The notes under the pieces: generated by a model
Database searches by the model: none
What the model saw: the letters and a program-made list of their open reading frames with translations, nothing else
Told to the model about the DNA's origin: nothing
Program-made: the position numbers and the translations under genes
Shown here: positions 1 through 8,819 of the stretch, piece by piece
How the letters are laid out: each line of letters starts with the position of its first letter
Position numbering within the stretch: the first letter of the stretch is position 1
Assembly: GCA_039970095.1 (NCBI GenBank)
Contig: JBDVMP010000075.1
Coordinates: 68,409-132,408 of the forward strand
Direction of reading: 5' to 3'
From: JAMZMI01 sp039970095
GTDB lineage: Bacteria; Bacteroidota; Bacteroidia; Cytophagales; Cyclobacteriaceae
Length of the DNA: 64,000 bases

Positions 1-1718
1 TCACACTCAAGCCTGGAACAAATTTTAACGAGTTTAAGAAAAAAATACCTGCGTTTATAGAAAATTCAGAGGTGGACTTTAACTATTACATTGACATAGA
101 ACCACTATCAGATGCATACTTAAAATCAGACGCTGGCAGACAGCCAGGTCCCGTTGGGAGTATGGAAAACATATACATATTCACCTCGGTTTCCATTTTC
201 ATCCTGCTCATCGCCTGCATCAACTTCATGAACCTGTCTACGGCAAGATCAGTGGAGCGGGCCAAAGAAGTAGCCATACGCAAGACCGTGGGATCTCAGC
301 GCAGGTCACTGATTTACCAATTTCTTATCGAGGCTACCATCATTACTACCTTGGCCTCCTTTCTCGCAGGTATTTTAGTGATTGCGGGGCATTCGCTACT
401 GGAGACAGTATCCGGAAAAACGCTACCCATAGAATGGCTCGTTTCATATAAAAATATATTAATCGCATTTTGCGCGATCCTCACTATTGGTGTGATTGCA
501 GGAAGCTATCCGGCATTTATCCTTTCACGCTTCAAGCCTATCGCGGTGCTCAAAGGCTCTTTCAAGTCTTCAAGCAGTGGCATTTGGCTAAGAAAGTCAC
601 TGGTCGTTTTACAATTTTCATTGTCGATAATATTGTTAGCCGGCACTACCATTGTGTCTTCACAATTGGATTTTCTTCAAAGTCAAGATCTTGGATATGA
701 CTCTGATCAAATGCTAGTCCTAAACTTCGGTTACGATGGTGTAGCCCAGAGGAAGCGAGCATATATCAAACAACAGTTTGTCAATCATCCGGATGTCAAG
801 AAAGTCTCTGTCTCCAGAGCAGCTCCAGGTGATTTCTTCCCCAATGCCGGAACAGGTGTGGCCGATCCGGCAGGAGAGATTATATACAAAAGTCCGGCTA
901 TTTATGAAGTAGACGAAGATTTTATACCTACCTACAACATGAAAATGGCGGCTGGCAGAAATTTCTCAAGTGATTTTCCGCTTGATTCTGCCAACTCCCT
1001 TCTGCTCAACGAAGCAGCCGCAAAACTGTATGGATACCCTAACCCTGATGACATCATAGGCAAGTCCTTTTCGCAATGGGGACGACAAGGTAAAGTGGTC
1101 GGTGTAGTTGAGGATTTTAATTACGTTTCGCTACACGAAAAAGTGGAGCCATTGTCACTACGTTTTGGCACAAAGCGAAATGTATCCGTTTTTTCGTTGA
1201 AACTCGATAGCGACAACTATACCGAAACACTAGCCGAACTGGAAGATATATGGATGAAGATAGTCCCACATTGGCCTTTTAACGTTCATTTTTTGGACCA
1301 AAACTTCAATAAGCAATATGAAGCAGATGAGAAATTTGGAATGATCTTCGCCATTTTCTCTAGTCTCGCCATTTTTGTGGCTTGTTTGGGTCTATTCGGT
1401 CTTACGATATACAGCACCGCACAGCGAAGCAAAGAAATAGGAATCCGAAAAGTGCTAGGAGCTTCCACCTCCTATATTGTCGGTTTGCTTTCCAAAGATT
1501 TTCTTAAGCTGTTCGCCATAGCACTCGTCATTGCTTTGCCACTATCGTGGTACCTCATGCAAAGCTGGCTCGATGGTTTCGCATATCACATAGAGCTTGG
1601 CATTGGTGTATATGTGATATCTGTTTCAATAACTCTTTTTGTTGCCTTCATTACGATGAGCATCAAAACCATAAGTGCTGCGCTTTCAAACCCGGTAGAA
1701 TCGCTGAGAGATGAATAA
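1..1718 (+). CDS. FtsX/MacB-type ABC transporter permease, 5' end cut by window
   Basis: The reading frame is open from base 3, so the true start lies upstream and only the C-terminal part (about 570 residues) is visible. Counting from the internal GTG at base 72, there are membrane segments near residues 33-55, 84-108, 130-155 and 173-193. An extracytoplasmic MacB-type periplasmic core domain follows to about residue 415, and three more membrane segments lie near 423-450, 474-497 and 506-530. The motif ARSVERAKEVAIRKTVG after the first segment and its echo AQRSKEIGIRKVLGAS near residue 460 are the duplicated FtsX cytoplasmic loops. Such permeases pair with a separate ATPase to work mechanically on lipoproteins, efflux partners or peptides. 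No ATPase gene lies in this window, so the substrate is unknown. Confidence 0.9.
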   Translation, partial: TLKPGTNFNEFKKKIPAFIENSEVDFNYYIDIEPLSDAYLKSDAGRQPGPVGSMENIYIFTSVSIFILLIACINFMNLSTARSVERAKEVAIRKTVGSQRRSLIYQFLIEATIITTLASFLAGILVIAGHSLLETVSGKTLPIEWLVSYKNILIAFCAILTIGVIAGSYPAFILSRFKPIAVLKGSFKSSSSGIWLRKSLVVLQFSLSIILLAGTTIVSSQLDFLQSQDLGYDSDQMLVLNFGYDGVAQRKRAYIKQQFVNHPDVKKVSVSRAAPGDFFPNAGTGVADPAGEIIYKSPAIYEVDEDFIPTYNMKMAAGRNFSSDFPLDSANSLLLNEAAAKLYGYPNPDDIIGKSFSQWGRQGKVVGVVEDFNYVSLHEKVEPLSLRFGTKRNVSVFSLKLDSDNYTETLAELEDIWMKIVPHWPFNVHFLDQNFNKQYEADEKFGMIFAIFSSLAIFVACLGLFGLTIYSTAQRSKEIGIRKVLGASTSYIVGLLSKDFLKLFAIALVIALPLSWYLMQSWLDGFAYHIELGIGVYVISVSITLFVAFITMSIKTISAALSNPVESLRDE

Positions 1719-1780
1719 ATGGCACTTAGTACATCATAGCATTATAGAGGTTTTGGTTAGGCTGCCCTACTGAGATATTG

Positions 1781-1920
1781 CCAAAAAACCAACACTTCGC
1801 GCCCAAACAAGCACACAGGCAGGTATGACTTTGATAAGCTTATTGCCTGCGATGAGCAAATCGCTGAGCATCTTCCGCTAAACATCCACCAAAACCGATC
1901 AATTGATTTTGCCAACCCTA
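1781..1920 (+). pseudogene. decayed 5' fragment of an rlmF-like gene
   Basis: This stretch aligns with the start of the intact rlmF gene at 2704-2842 with few mismatches. One base is missing near 1800, which shifts the frame. After the shift, 37 codons can be aligned: 10 differ and 6 of those are synonymous (for example acg/aca, aaa/aag, aga/cga). Homology stops sharply at the codons for FANP near 1918, and the remaining 80% of the gene is absent. The synonymous bias suggests that this copy diverged under selection before it was truncated, as for a displaced older rlmF or a relic of allele replacement. It has no usable start codon. Confidence 0.8.
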
Positions 1921-2141
1921 GGGTAAAAAGAACCTCTGAAATCAGGTATTTTTTTTTGGAAGAAACATTAATAATTGACGGAAATACCAATGTAATCATG
2001 AAGGCAGAAACAACACATTGAATATAAGTGAATCGGCAAAAATCACGTTCAACAAGAGCTTAGATTAATCAGGGCTCAAGTATGACAGAACTCATTGTTT
2101 ATGTGAAAGTGTGTAGCGACATTTAATCAAAACCAATAACT

Positions 2142-2375
2142 ATGAGAACAATAAAGATCTTGGGTGTCAGAAGCCCACAATCCAGACTGATAGAATCTAT
2201 AGTGATTGAAGCAGTGAGACACCTCGGTGTAAATGCAGAAGTTATCAAGGTTGAAGATCCGCTAAAGTTTCGATTATACGATGCTCCTTATACTCCGGCC
2301 ATCGTGATAGACGAAAAACTAAAGATCAGCGGTGAAATGCCCTCTGTAGATGATGTGATGGATGCTCTTACATGA
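2142..2375 (+). CDS. small thioredoxin-fold protein (redox_disulf_2 type) lacking the CxxC cysteines
   Basis: The 77-residue protein has the layout of the small glutaredoxin/thioredoxin-like proteins called 'redox-active disulfide protein 2': beta strand TIKILGV, active-site loop, helix, strand AEVIKVED, and the cis-Pro segment YTPAIVIDEKLKISGEMPS. In the family the loop after the first strand carries CxxC. Here it reads S11-P-Q-S14, so both cysteines are serine and the protein has no cysteine at all. A dithiol redox role is therefore unlikely; a binding or scaffold role is inferred. It sits alone between the rlmF fragment and intact rlmF. The ATG at 2142 is the only sensible start. Confidence 0.7.
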   Translation: MRTIKILGVRSPQSRLIESIVIEAVRHLGVNAEVIKVEDPLKFRLYDAPYTPAIVIDEKLKISGEMPSVDDVMDALT

Positions 2376-2676
2376 ATCAAACCAAACATTCCTGTCACGT
2401 GGAGTTTGTTGGGTAAAAGCTTATGCTTTTTTATCATATGCCAACAATACCTTCTGACTCATTATTGATCTTCTCTGCTGGTCTCAATCACTTTCAGAAG
2501 CATTTTTACCTTCTATACGTATAGACATTCTCGCTTTTATTTGCCGGTACCGGGCATGACTCGATTGGTTTGGGTTAAGTTCCTAACTCACTGGAAATTG
2601 TTCCTCCATTAGAAACACTAACTGCTATGGTTTTAGCTTGTAATCTGCCTTTCTTTGCAGCAGACTACTCAAGTTT
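2376..2676. other. intergenic stretch with a perfect 14-bp palindrome
   Basis: No coding frame is convincing here. A weak hairpin with a T-rich tail (arms AAAAGC and GCTTTT, 2415-2430) could end transcription of the upstream small gene. The sequence TCTATACGTATAGA at 2512-2525 is a perfect palindrome about 150 bp before rlmF and may be an operator. Nothing else is recognised. Confidence 0.4.
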
Positions 2677-3645
2677 ATGACTAATAAATCTAGCCGCACA
2701 GCTAAAAAACCAACACTTCACCCCCGAAACAAGCACACGGGCAGATATGACTTTGATAAACTCATTGCCTGCTATGAGCAACTCGCTGAGCATGTTACAC
2801 TCAACATCCACCAAAACAGATCAATTGATTTTGCCAACCCTGAAAGCGTAAAAGCGCTAAACAGAGCGCTTCTAAAGTTGCAATACGGCATCCAAAACTG
2901 GGATATCCCAGACGGCTATTTGTGCCCTCCAATACCCGGTCGCGCAGATTACATCCATTACATGGCTGACCTGCTTTGCAGCAATAATTATGGTAAAATT
3001 CCTACAGGAGAGCACGTAACCTGTCTGGATATTGGCACAGGTTCCAGTTGCATCTATCCCATTATTGGATCTGCAGAGTACGGCTGGTCTTTTATCGGGT
3101 CGGATATTGATAAAACTGCACTCAGTGCTTCACAAAAAATCATAGATCAAAACAACCCATTACTGGCACAGGTCAGACTTGTACATCAAGCCGAGACTTC
3201 AGACATCATCTACGGGGTGCTTACCAAAGAGGATCGGGTAGATCTGTCCGTTTGCAACCCACCCTTTCACGCTTCAGCGGAAGAAGCGAGAAAAGGGTCG
3301 CTACGAAAAGTCAAAAACCTAAAAGGAGAAACGACCAAAAACCCTGTTTTGAATTTCGGCGGTCAAAACCATGAACTCTGGTGCACCGGAGGCGAACGAA
3401 AATTCATTCAGGAATTGATCAGACAAAGCAAAAAATTTCCCGAATCCTGCTTTTGGTATTCGACTTTGGTTTCTAAACAAAGCAACCTGAAACCCATTCT
3501 TAGATTATTGGATGATGCAAAAGCCCACACTGTTCACACCATTCCTATGGGTCAGGGTAACAAAACGAGCAGAATAGTAACGTGGACTTTTCTTACCAAA
3601 CAGCAACAAAAGGACTGGAAAAATACAAGATGGAAAAAGCCTTGA
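2677..3645 (+). CDS. rlmF: 23S rRNA (adenine(1618)-N(6))-methyltransferase RlmF
   Basis: RlmF uses S-adenosylmethionine to methylate the N6 of A1618 in 23S rRNA. At 322 residues the length matches the family. The N-terminus LHPRNKHTGRYDFDKL is the RlmF signature. Residues near 113-118 (CLDIGTGSS) form the SAM-binding glycine motif, and N194-P-P-F197 is the catalytic NPPF motif of N6-adenine methyltransferases. The C-terminal segment FWYSTLVSKQSNLKP is also typical. The ATG at 2677 gives the usual short basic leader. A decayed second copy of its 5' end lies about 0.9 kb upstream. It is probably monocistronic, with the phosphoesterase gene 70 bp downstream on the same strand. Confidence 0.95.
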   Translation: MTNKSSRTAKKPTLHPRNKHTGRYDFDKLIACYEQLAEHVTLNIHQNRSIDFANPESVKALNRALLKLQYGIQNWDIPDGYLCPPIPGRADYIHYMADLLCSNNYGKIPTGEHVTCLDIGTGSSCIYPIIGSAEYGWSFIGSDIDKTALSASQKIIDQNNPLLAQVRLVHQAETSDIIYGVLTKEDRVDLSVCNPPFHASAEEARKGSLRKVKNLKGETTKNPVLNFGGQNHELWCTGGERKFIQELIRQSKKFPESCFWYSTLVSKQSNLKPILRLLDDAKAHTVHTIPMGQGNKTSRIVTWTFLTKQQQKDWKNTRWKKP

Positions 3646-3715
3646 GCGAAGCTTCAAATCATTTAGAACCATCAGGTTATTCTGTAATAATCAAATTGGT
3701 TAACCTTGCCTCCTT

Positions 3716-4219
3716 ATGAAAATAGGTCTCATATCTGACACGCATTACCATCTGGAAGAAAGTGTTTTTGAACACTTTAAAAACTGCGATGAAATCTGGC
3801 ATGCCGGCGACATTGGCGGGCTCGAGGTGTTGGAAAAACTTGAAGAGTTTAAACCCACAATGGCTGTGTGGGGCAATATTGATGATCATGAAGTAAGAGC
3901 GGCTACTACCGAAGGTCATGTCTTCGAACGAGAAGGTGTTAGGGTTTTGATGACGCATATAGCAGGTAAGCCACCCCGCTACAACAAACAGGTACATCAA
4001 CACATCCTCAGACACAAACCAAGGCTACTGGTCTGCGGCCACTCTCACATCCTGAAGGTAATGCCAGACAAAGCAAACAATCTCATTTACATCAACCCGG
4101 GAGCAGCCGGCATCCACGGCTTTCATAAGGTAAAAACCATCATGCGCTTCGACCTGATAGCAGGGAAAATCCAAAACATGGAAGTGATTGAGTTGGGTTT
4201 GAGGGGAAAGCTCGAGTAA
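3716..4219 (+). CDS. YfcE/MJ0936-type metallophosphoesterase
   Basis: A calcineurin-like phosphoesterase of 167 residues. The metal-binding set is complete: D8-x-H10 in ISDTH, D32 in HAGDIGG, N54 in VWGNID, H81 in MTHIAG, and H109-x-H111 in CGHSH. The short family without cap domains acts on small phosphodiesters in vitro; the physiological substrate is not known. The gene follows rlmF on the same strand and converges with the CHAT protein gene, with only 3 bp between the stop codons. Confidence 0.88.
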   Translation: MKIGLISDTHYHLEESVFEHFKNCDEIWHAGDIGGLEVLEKLEEFKPTMAVWGNIDDHEVRAATTEGHVFEREGVRVLMTHIAGKPPRYNKQVHQHILRHKPRLLVCGHSHILKVMPDKANNLIYINPGAAGIHGFHKVKTIMRFDLIAGKIQNMEVIELGLRGKLE

Positions 4220-4222
4220 TTC

Positions 4223-7024
4223 TTACTGCACCATCACAAAGGCTCCCCAATAATAGGGATCAGGATAGGTTTTCATGAGGGTAAGTTGAGATTTTCTAAA
4301 TGCTTCGGTTGGTTCTATTCCCTTGTTGACCCAGTTGTCATAAAAACCAGACATTAACATTTGTGTAGCTGTATCATCTACTTTCCACAAGCTCATTACA
4401 AGCCGTTTGGCCCCTGCCACGGTAAAAGCCCGCTGCAGCCCATAAACACCCTCGCCTGATTTGACATCTCCTGTTCCTGTCTCACAAGCCGAAAGCACTA
4501 CCAACTCCGTGTTTTGCAAAGGCAAATACATGGCCTCATATGCAGTCAAAATGCCATTGTCATTTTCATCAAAACTGGTGTTTTCATTAACATCACCTGT
4601 ACTTGCTCCTGCCAGCAGCAAGCCTGACCGAAGCAGCGGATTGTTTTTTGCGTATTCCATCTGCACACCAAAAACGCTTCCTTTAGAGGGCACATCCTGC
4701 ATAAAATATCCATGCGTAGCAACATGAATGAGTTGAGGTGAATTCACCTGTTTGAATGCACTCTCTGTGGCCTGATTGGCAGTATAGGTTTCCACCTTAT
4801 ACCCATTGGCCGCTAAAGCCTTGCTCACCATATCCACTTCCTTTCCCGTACCGGGAAGCGGAGAAATATCAGATGATCCATATATCGGGAATCCGAGTAA
4901 GAATGCCGATTTTGAGGCACTCTCACTCTCTTCTTCTTCCAGCAAATCTCCTAAATTACCAACATGAATAATCTCTTTGCTCTCAACCAAATAAGCCCCT
5001 TCAGGAGTTTTCAGAGTGTTGAGACTCACCTGATTATAAACACCATCTGCTGATAAATAGAGCTTCTGTACACCTGAGAGTTTCTCATCAATTTTGGCCC
5101 AATACTGCCCATATGAATAGTCATCAGAGACTTTAAGCCTAATCAGGTTTTTATAAGAACTGTAATACTTTCCTTCAAGCGCATCACCATTTTCCATGAT
5201 GATCAACTCAGGATCTGCCGCATTTCGCAAAACGATAGCCGCATAACTATTCTTCGTTGTGAGTTGATTTTCAAAAACCTGGTACTGAATGATCTCTATG
5301 GCTGCCTCATCCGCTCTCAGCTTGCTCAAAATTTGCTTGTAGTCCCTTTCTACAGAAACAAAAGCTTCAGAAAAAGCCGTGGAGCTCTCGGACAATTTCC
5401 TCTCTGTCTGATTGGCTTCAATTTCCAGTTCCGTCAAATTAACACCTTGCTCTTCCAGGTCAGCTTGCAACATGTTGTAGTAAGTTGCCAGTGCCTTTTT
5501 CTGATCTACCCAAAGGTTATAAAGGCCTATAAGTTCCTGATCTCCACTATCCACAATGGATCGCTTAATCTTTGTTGTCGAGTTAATCAGCAAGCCTTTT
5601 GTTGCAATTCTATAGTTTAAAGCCTGATCCAGTAAGGCAGGATTTTCCTTGTAAAAAGCAAAAGCGAAGTTGTAGAAGTTATAGAACCTCGGCCTGAGCT
5701 TCTCCCAATATTTAGTCTTTTCGGATTCACTTAGTGGCGCAAAAAAATTATTGATAAAAGACATGGTCTGCTCCATCACCTCCGAATACAGCTTTTCCGC
5801 CACATCCATATCACCCTGTTTCCATTTGACGATAGCCAGGTCTTCTTTAGTCTGTACTGTTTTAGAATGCTTCTCACCCAACCGCAGCTGGTTAATTTTC
5901 AAAGCACTCGATATGAGTATCTCTGCCTTATCCAAAACTCCAGTGCTTCTAAACAGATTGCCCAAATCGTGCTGTGCGCTAGCCACCAACGGATGCTTCA
6001 TTCCAAACTTGGATTTGTAGATTTCCAGACTTTCTCTCAGCAACTCCTCGGCTTTCGCGTCATTGCCCATCAGCTGGTGAAGTGAAGCGAAATTATTGAG
6101 CATGTGTGCAAAATCAGGGTCTGATTTTCTGTTGAGTTTAAGCCTGCTTGTCTGCAGTTCAATGGCTTCTTTGTAGGTGACTCTTGCTTTCTCGTAATCA
6201 CCCATTTCTTGAAGTAAAAGAGCTTTATTTGTCATAAGCTGCAGATAAGTTCCAGACTTTTCTTTCAGTTTTTCGCCAGCTATCGAGAGTGACTGATTGA
6301 GTATAGGCAAGGCTTCCTCCGCCCTTCCCATGTATTGATACAAAATTGCCTGGTTGTTGAGGACAATGGCATAAGGCATAGATGCTTTGCCCTCTGCTGC
6401 CACCACAAGCTTTTGCGCCTCGCTGATAGCACGCTCGGCTTTCGAGTAATCCCCTTTGTTGAAAATTAATACTGCTTTATTCAGGTACTCAGCCGCATAA
6501 CCCTTGCTGTCTTCTCCGTGGTATTCGCGCCATGCCTCCAGGGCTTTTTCATTGTAAGATTCGGCTTTTTCATACCGCCCCATATCACTATACAACAGGC
6601 CCAGCAACCCCAGAGATTTGATGTAAACCGGATCAGCCATAGAATCCAAAATTTCAAATTCCAACAGTGCCTCCTTCAGACTAACTTCACTGAGTTTATA
6701 GTGCCGTTTAGAATAATTGAATTTCCCCAACTCATATAAATCCTTGGCATCATCTCGATCAGTTTGTTCCTCTTCATCGGTGTTGATGAATGCCGCCATC
6801 TTGTATATCGACTCCCCAGATTGTTTGTTTTCAAAAGATTCTGATTTATCCAGAAAGGCAATGGCATAATTGAACGTACTCGTTTCAAACTCTTCGTTCT
6901 TTTCAGTTATCAACTCATCGACCTCTTCTTTGACATACTTATTTAATGCCTTACTGAGGTTTCCAAATTGCGAAAATCCGAACAAAGGAAATAGAGTGCA
7001 GAGAAAAATTGAGAGAGATTTCAC
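4223..7024 (-). CDS. exported TPR-CHAT protein (caspase-like peptidase domain)
   Basis: The 933-residue protein starts with a signal peptide (MKSLSIFLCTLFPLFGFSQ), so it should be exported. Tetratricopeptide repeats fill about residues 95-430, with motifs such as YNEKALEAWREYHG and ALEIYKSKFG. A helical linker (about 430-620) leads to a C-terminal CHAT domain. The caspase-like dyad is visible as H771 in VATHGYF and C847 in LSACETGTGD, followed by SGEGVYGLQRAF and the closing SLWKVDD segment. CHAT domains are cysteine proteases of the caspase/separase clan, and TPR-CHAT proteins in other settings act as triggered proteases. Export makes an envelope substrate likely (inference). No obvious partner gene is adjacent. 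It converges with the phosphoesterase gene and is preceded by a 127-bp gap. Confidence 0.9.
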   Translation of the reverse strand: MKSLSIFLCTLFPLFGFSQFGNLSKALNKYVKEEVDELITEKNEEFETSTFNYAIAFLDKSESFENKQSGESIYKMAAFINTDEEEQTDRDDAKDLYELGKFNYSKRHYKLSEVSLKEALLEFEILDSMADPVYIKSLGLLGLLYSDMGRYEKAESYNEKALEAWREYHGEDSKGYAAEYLNKAVLIFNKGDYSKAERAISEAQKLVVAAEGKASMPYAIVLNNQAILYQYMGRAEEALPILNQSLSIAGEKLKEKSGTYLQLMTNKALLLQEMGDYEKARVTYKEAIELQTSRLKLNRKSDPDFAHMLNNFASLHQLMGNDAKAEELLRESLEIYKSKFGMKHPLVASAQHDLGNLFRSTGVLDKAEILISSALKINQLRLGEKHSKTVQTKEDLAIVKWKQGDMDVAEKLYSEVMEQTMSFINNFFAPLSESEKTKYWEKLRPRFYNFYNFAFAFYKENPALLDQALNYRIATKGLLINSTTKIKRSIVDSGDQELIGLYNLWVDQKKALATYYNMLQADLEEQGVNLTELEIEANQTERKLSESSTAFSEAFVSVERDYKQILSKLRADEAAIEIIQYQVFENQLTTKNSYAAIVLRNAADPELIIMENGDALEGKYYSSYKNLIRLKVSDDYSYGQYWAKIDEKLSGVQKLYLSADGVYNQVSLNTLKTPEGAYLVESKEIIHVGNLGDLLEEEESESASKSAFLLGFPIYGSSDISPLPGTGKEVDMVSKALAANGYKVETYTANQATESAFKQVNSPQLIHVATHGYFMQDVPSKGSVFGVQMEYAKNNPLLRSGLLLAGASTGDVNENTSFDENDNGILTAYEAMYLPLQNTELVVLSACETGTGDVKSGEGVYGLQRAFTVAGAKRLVMSLWKVDDTATQMLMSGFYDNWVNKGIEPTEAFRKSQLTLMKTYPDPYYWGAFVMVQ

Positions 7025-7151
7025 AGACGCAGATTTAATTGAATATGATAAACCAAATATAACTATTCATCATGCCAGATGAGATTTTAACCAAATACAG
7101 GTCGAAAATTAAACCATTTCAAAACAAGACAAAAGGCTACTTAGCTTACAG

Positions 7152-8819
7152 CTATTGATGCGGAAAGACTTCCTCCATATCCCAACATTCTTTGCATTTT
7201 TTCTTCCACCCAAAAGCGAAAAACTTGGTGGGCTGAATGTTGCACGTCAATGGCAGACCTTCTTTAGGATAAAGTTGGAATTTGGTATTGGTCCGTTGAA
7301 TAAAATCATCCATTGAAGAACCAAGGGCTATAAATGTGGTATTCGGATTTCGCTCAAACCACTCAGGAATGATGATTTTAGCAAGCATACCGCAAATCAA
7401 TATTACGATAGCCCCATCTGGAAATTTCCGCTCTTTCAAATCATCAAAGAGCAAATAGGAGTTCTTGAACGGAACAATGATGTTATTCTCCTCTTTCACC
7501 TCCACTCCCAACTTCTGAAATACCTCCAGATTCTGATATTCATTCTTCACGAAGTAGCATGGACGATCCTTCATGTGATTGATTAGGTTAGGAAAATAGC
7601 GTGGATTGTGATGAAGCGACATGGCAGGAACGAGGTTCGTCTGTCCTTCGGTCAGCTCATCGGACAACCTACGCAAACGCGGGTGATGTGTTCCGCACGG
7701 TACGCCAACGTAATAGTTTTCCTGATCCAGTTTGAGTGCCTTAGTCAGTCGTTCACCCAACTGCTTATTGTACTTTTGCTGGCGTCTTCCGAACCACGTT
7801 TCAGTATGATCTCCGGTCGTATATTTTTTAATGAATGTCAGTTCACCATCATTAAAGTGTGCAAATGTAAAGCCCTCCTTACTCTCCAAATGCTTCAAAA
7901 ACTTGCTCATCACTGCTTTCCATTCGGGATTCTTATTGGCCGAATATCGGAAGATCCGGTAAGGCCTGACCGTAAACCGGTTGATCAACAATGCATAGAA
8001 AAAAGCCAGGAGTGACTTTACATAGGCAAACAAAAACTTGAAGAAAACAGCTGGAGATTTGGGGCTTCCTTTGCCAGTCATCACCCTACGGAAAACGGCT
8101 CTGGCAACCTCAGGGCCTGCTCCCGTCAAATATACCTGGGGTTTGGTATCCTGCTTTCCGTTTTCTGAAAATCTCGACTGTTCTGAAAAACGAATATCCC
8201 AGAGTTTATCCTGATATAGTGCTAGACCAGCCTGCTCCTCACTGCGACGCAACAAGTCTGCATGCATCCAGCTAAAAACTGGCCACTTGAAAGCACTTCT
8301 TCTTCCATCCAGATTGGAAAATACCCTCTGGTGACGATCTAATTTGACACTAACATCAACATTAACAGCCTCCAACAGATACTCCGCATAAAACCTGGTA
8401 AGCAGATCATGCCATGAAAATGAATCAGGGTATTCCTGTGTAATTTGATTAAACAGGGCCTTTACAGTAGAGACTTTACCAATGAAAGCATTAGAGTCAA
8501 GATACTGATAAGGAGTGTCAAAGCGCGGATAAAATTTCCAGAAATAATAACGCAGCACTTCATCATCATAATGAAATGCGGCCGTAGCAGAGAAAAGCAC
8601 ATCGCATTCAGCACGATTGAATTCACCTTCAATGATATTGAAATTTCCAGCAGCTAAAGACTGTTCTGAATTGAGAAAAAGAACTATATCATCGGCAGAA
8701 AATGTTTCTATCTGCTTTAAAAACAGCTTAATGGAAAGCTGATCAATGGTCTTGATATCGAGCTGAGTCTCTTCATCCCGTGTGTTTAATGGCCCATATG
8801 ATATAACCTTTAAACTCAT
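7152..8819 (-). CDS. two-domain glycosyltransferase: PLOD-like GT-A domain plus GT-D-like (DUF1792-like) domain
   Basis: Residues 1-210 resemble the glycosyltransferase domain of procollagen-lysine glucosyltransferases: DDIVLFLNS near 43-51, LFSATAAFHY near 75-84, and YLDSNAFIGK at 106-115 matching the family's YLNSGGFIG. A hydrophobic stretch at about 257-281 may be a membrane anchor or re-entrant helix. From about 300 the protein looks like GT-D-fold enzymes: FAHFNDGELTFI with N323-D-G-E326, then YVGVPCGTHH and LICGMLAKIIIPEW. The fold assignments rest on motif recognition by eye. The gene overlaps the upstream GT4 gene by 4 bp (ATGA), so the two are co-translated. A role in building a surface glycan is inferred; the acceptor is unknown. 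Confidence 0.65.
   Translation of the reverse strand: MSLKVISYGPLNTRDEETQLDIKTIDQLSIKLFLKQIETFSADDIVLFLNSEQSLAAGNFNIIEGEFNRAECDVLFSATAAFHYDDEVLRYYFWKFYPRFDTPYQYLDSNAFIGKVSTVKALFNQITQEYPDSFSWHDLLTRFYAEYLLEAVNVDVSVKLDRHQRVFSNLDGRRSAFKWPVFSWMHADLLRRSEEQAGLALYQDKLWDIRFSEQSRFSENGKQDTKPQVYLTGAGPEVARAVFRRVMTGKGSPKSPAVFFKFLFAYVKSLLAFFYALLINRFTVRPYRIFRYSANKNPEWKAVMSKFLKHLESKEGFTFAHFNDGELTFIKKYTTGDHTETWFGRRQQKYNKQLGERLTKALKLDQENYYVGVPCGTHHPRLRRLSDELTEGQTNLVPAMSLHHNPRYFPNLINHMKDRPCYFVKNEYQNLEVFQKLGVEVKEENNIIVPFKNSYLLFDDLKERKFPDGAIVILICGMLAKIIIPEWFERNPNTTFIALGSSMDDFIQRTNTKFQLYPKEGLPLTCNIQPTKFFAFGWKKKCKECWDMEEVFPHQ

Noticed and set aside
1757..1999. 80-codon minus-strand frame
   Set aside because: It runs opposite the rlmF fragment, and the plus-strand similarity explains the sequence better.
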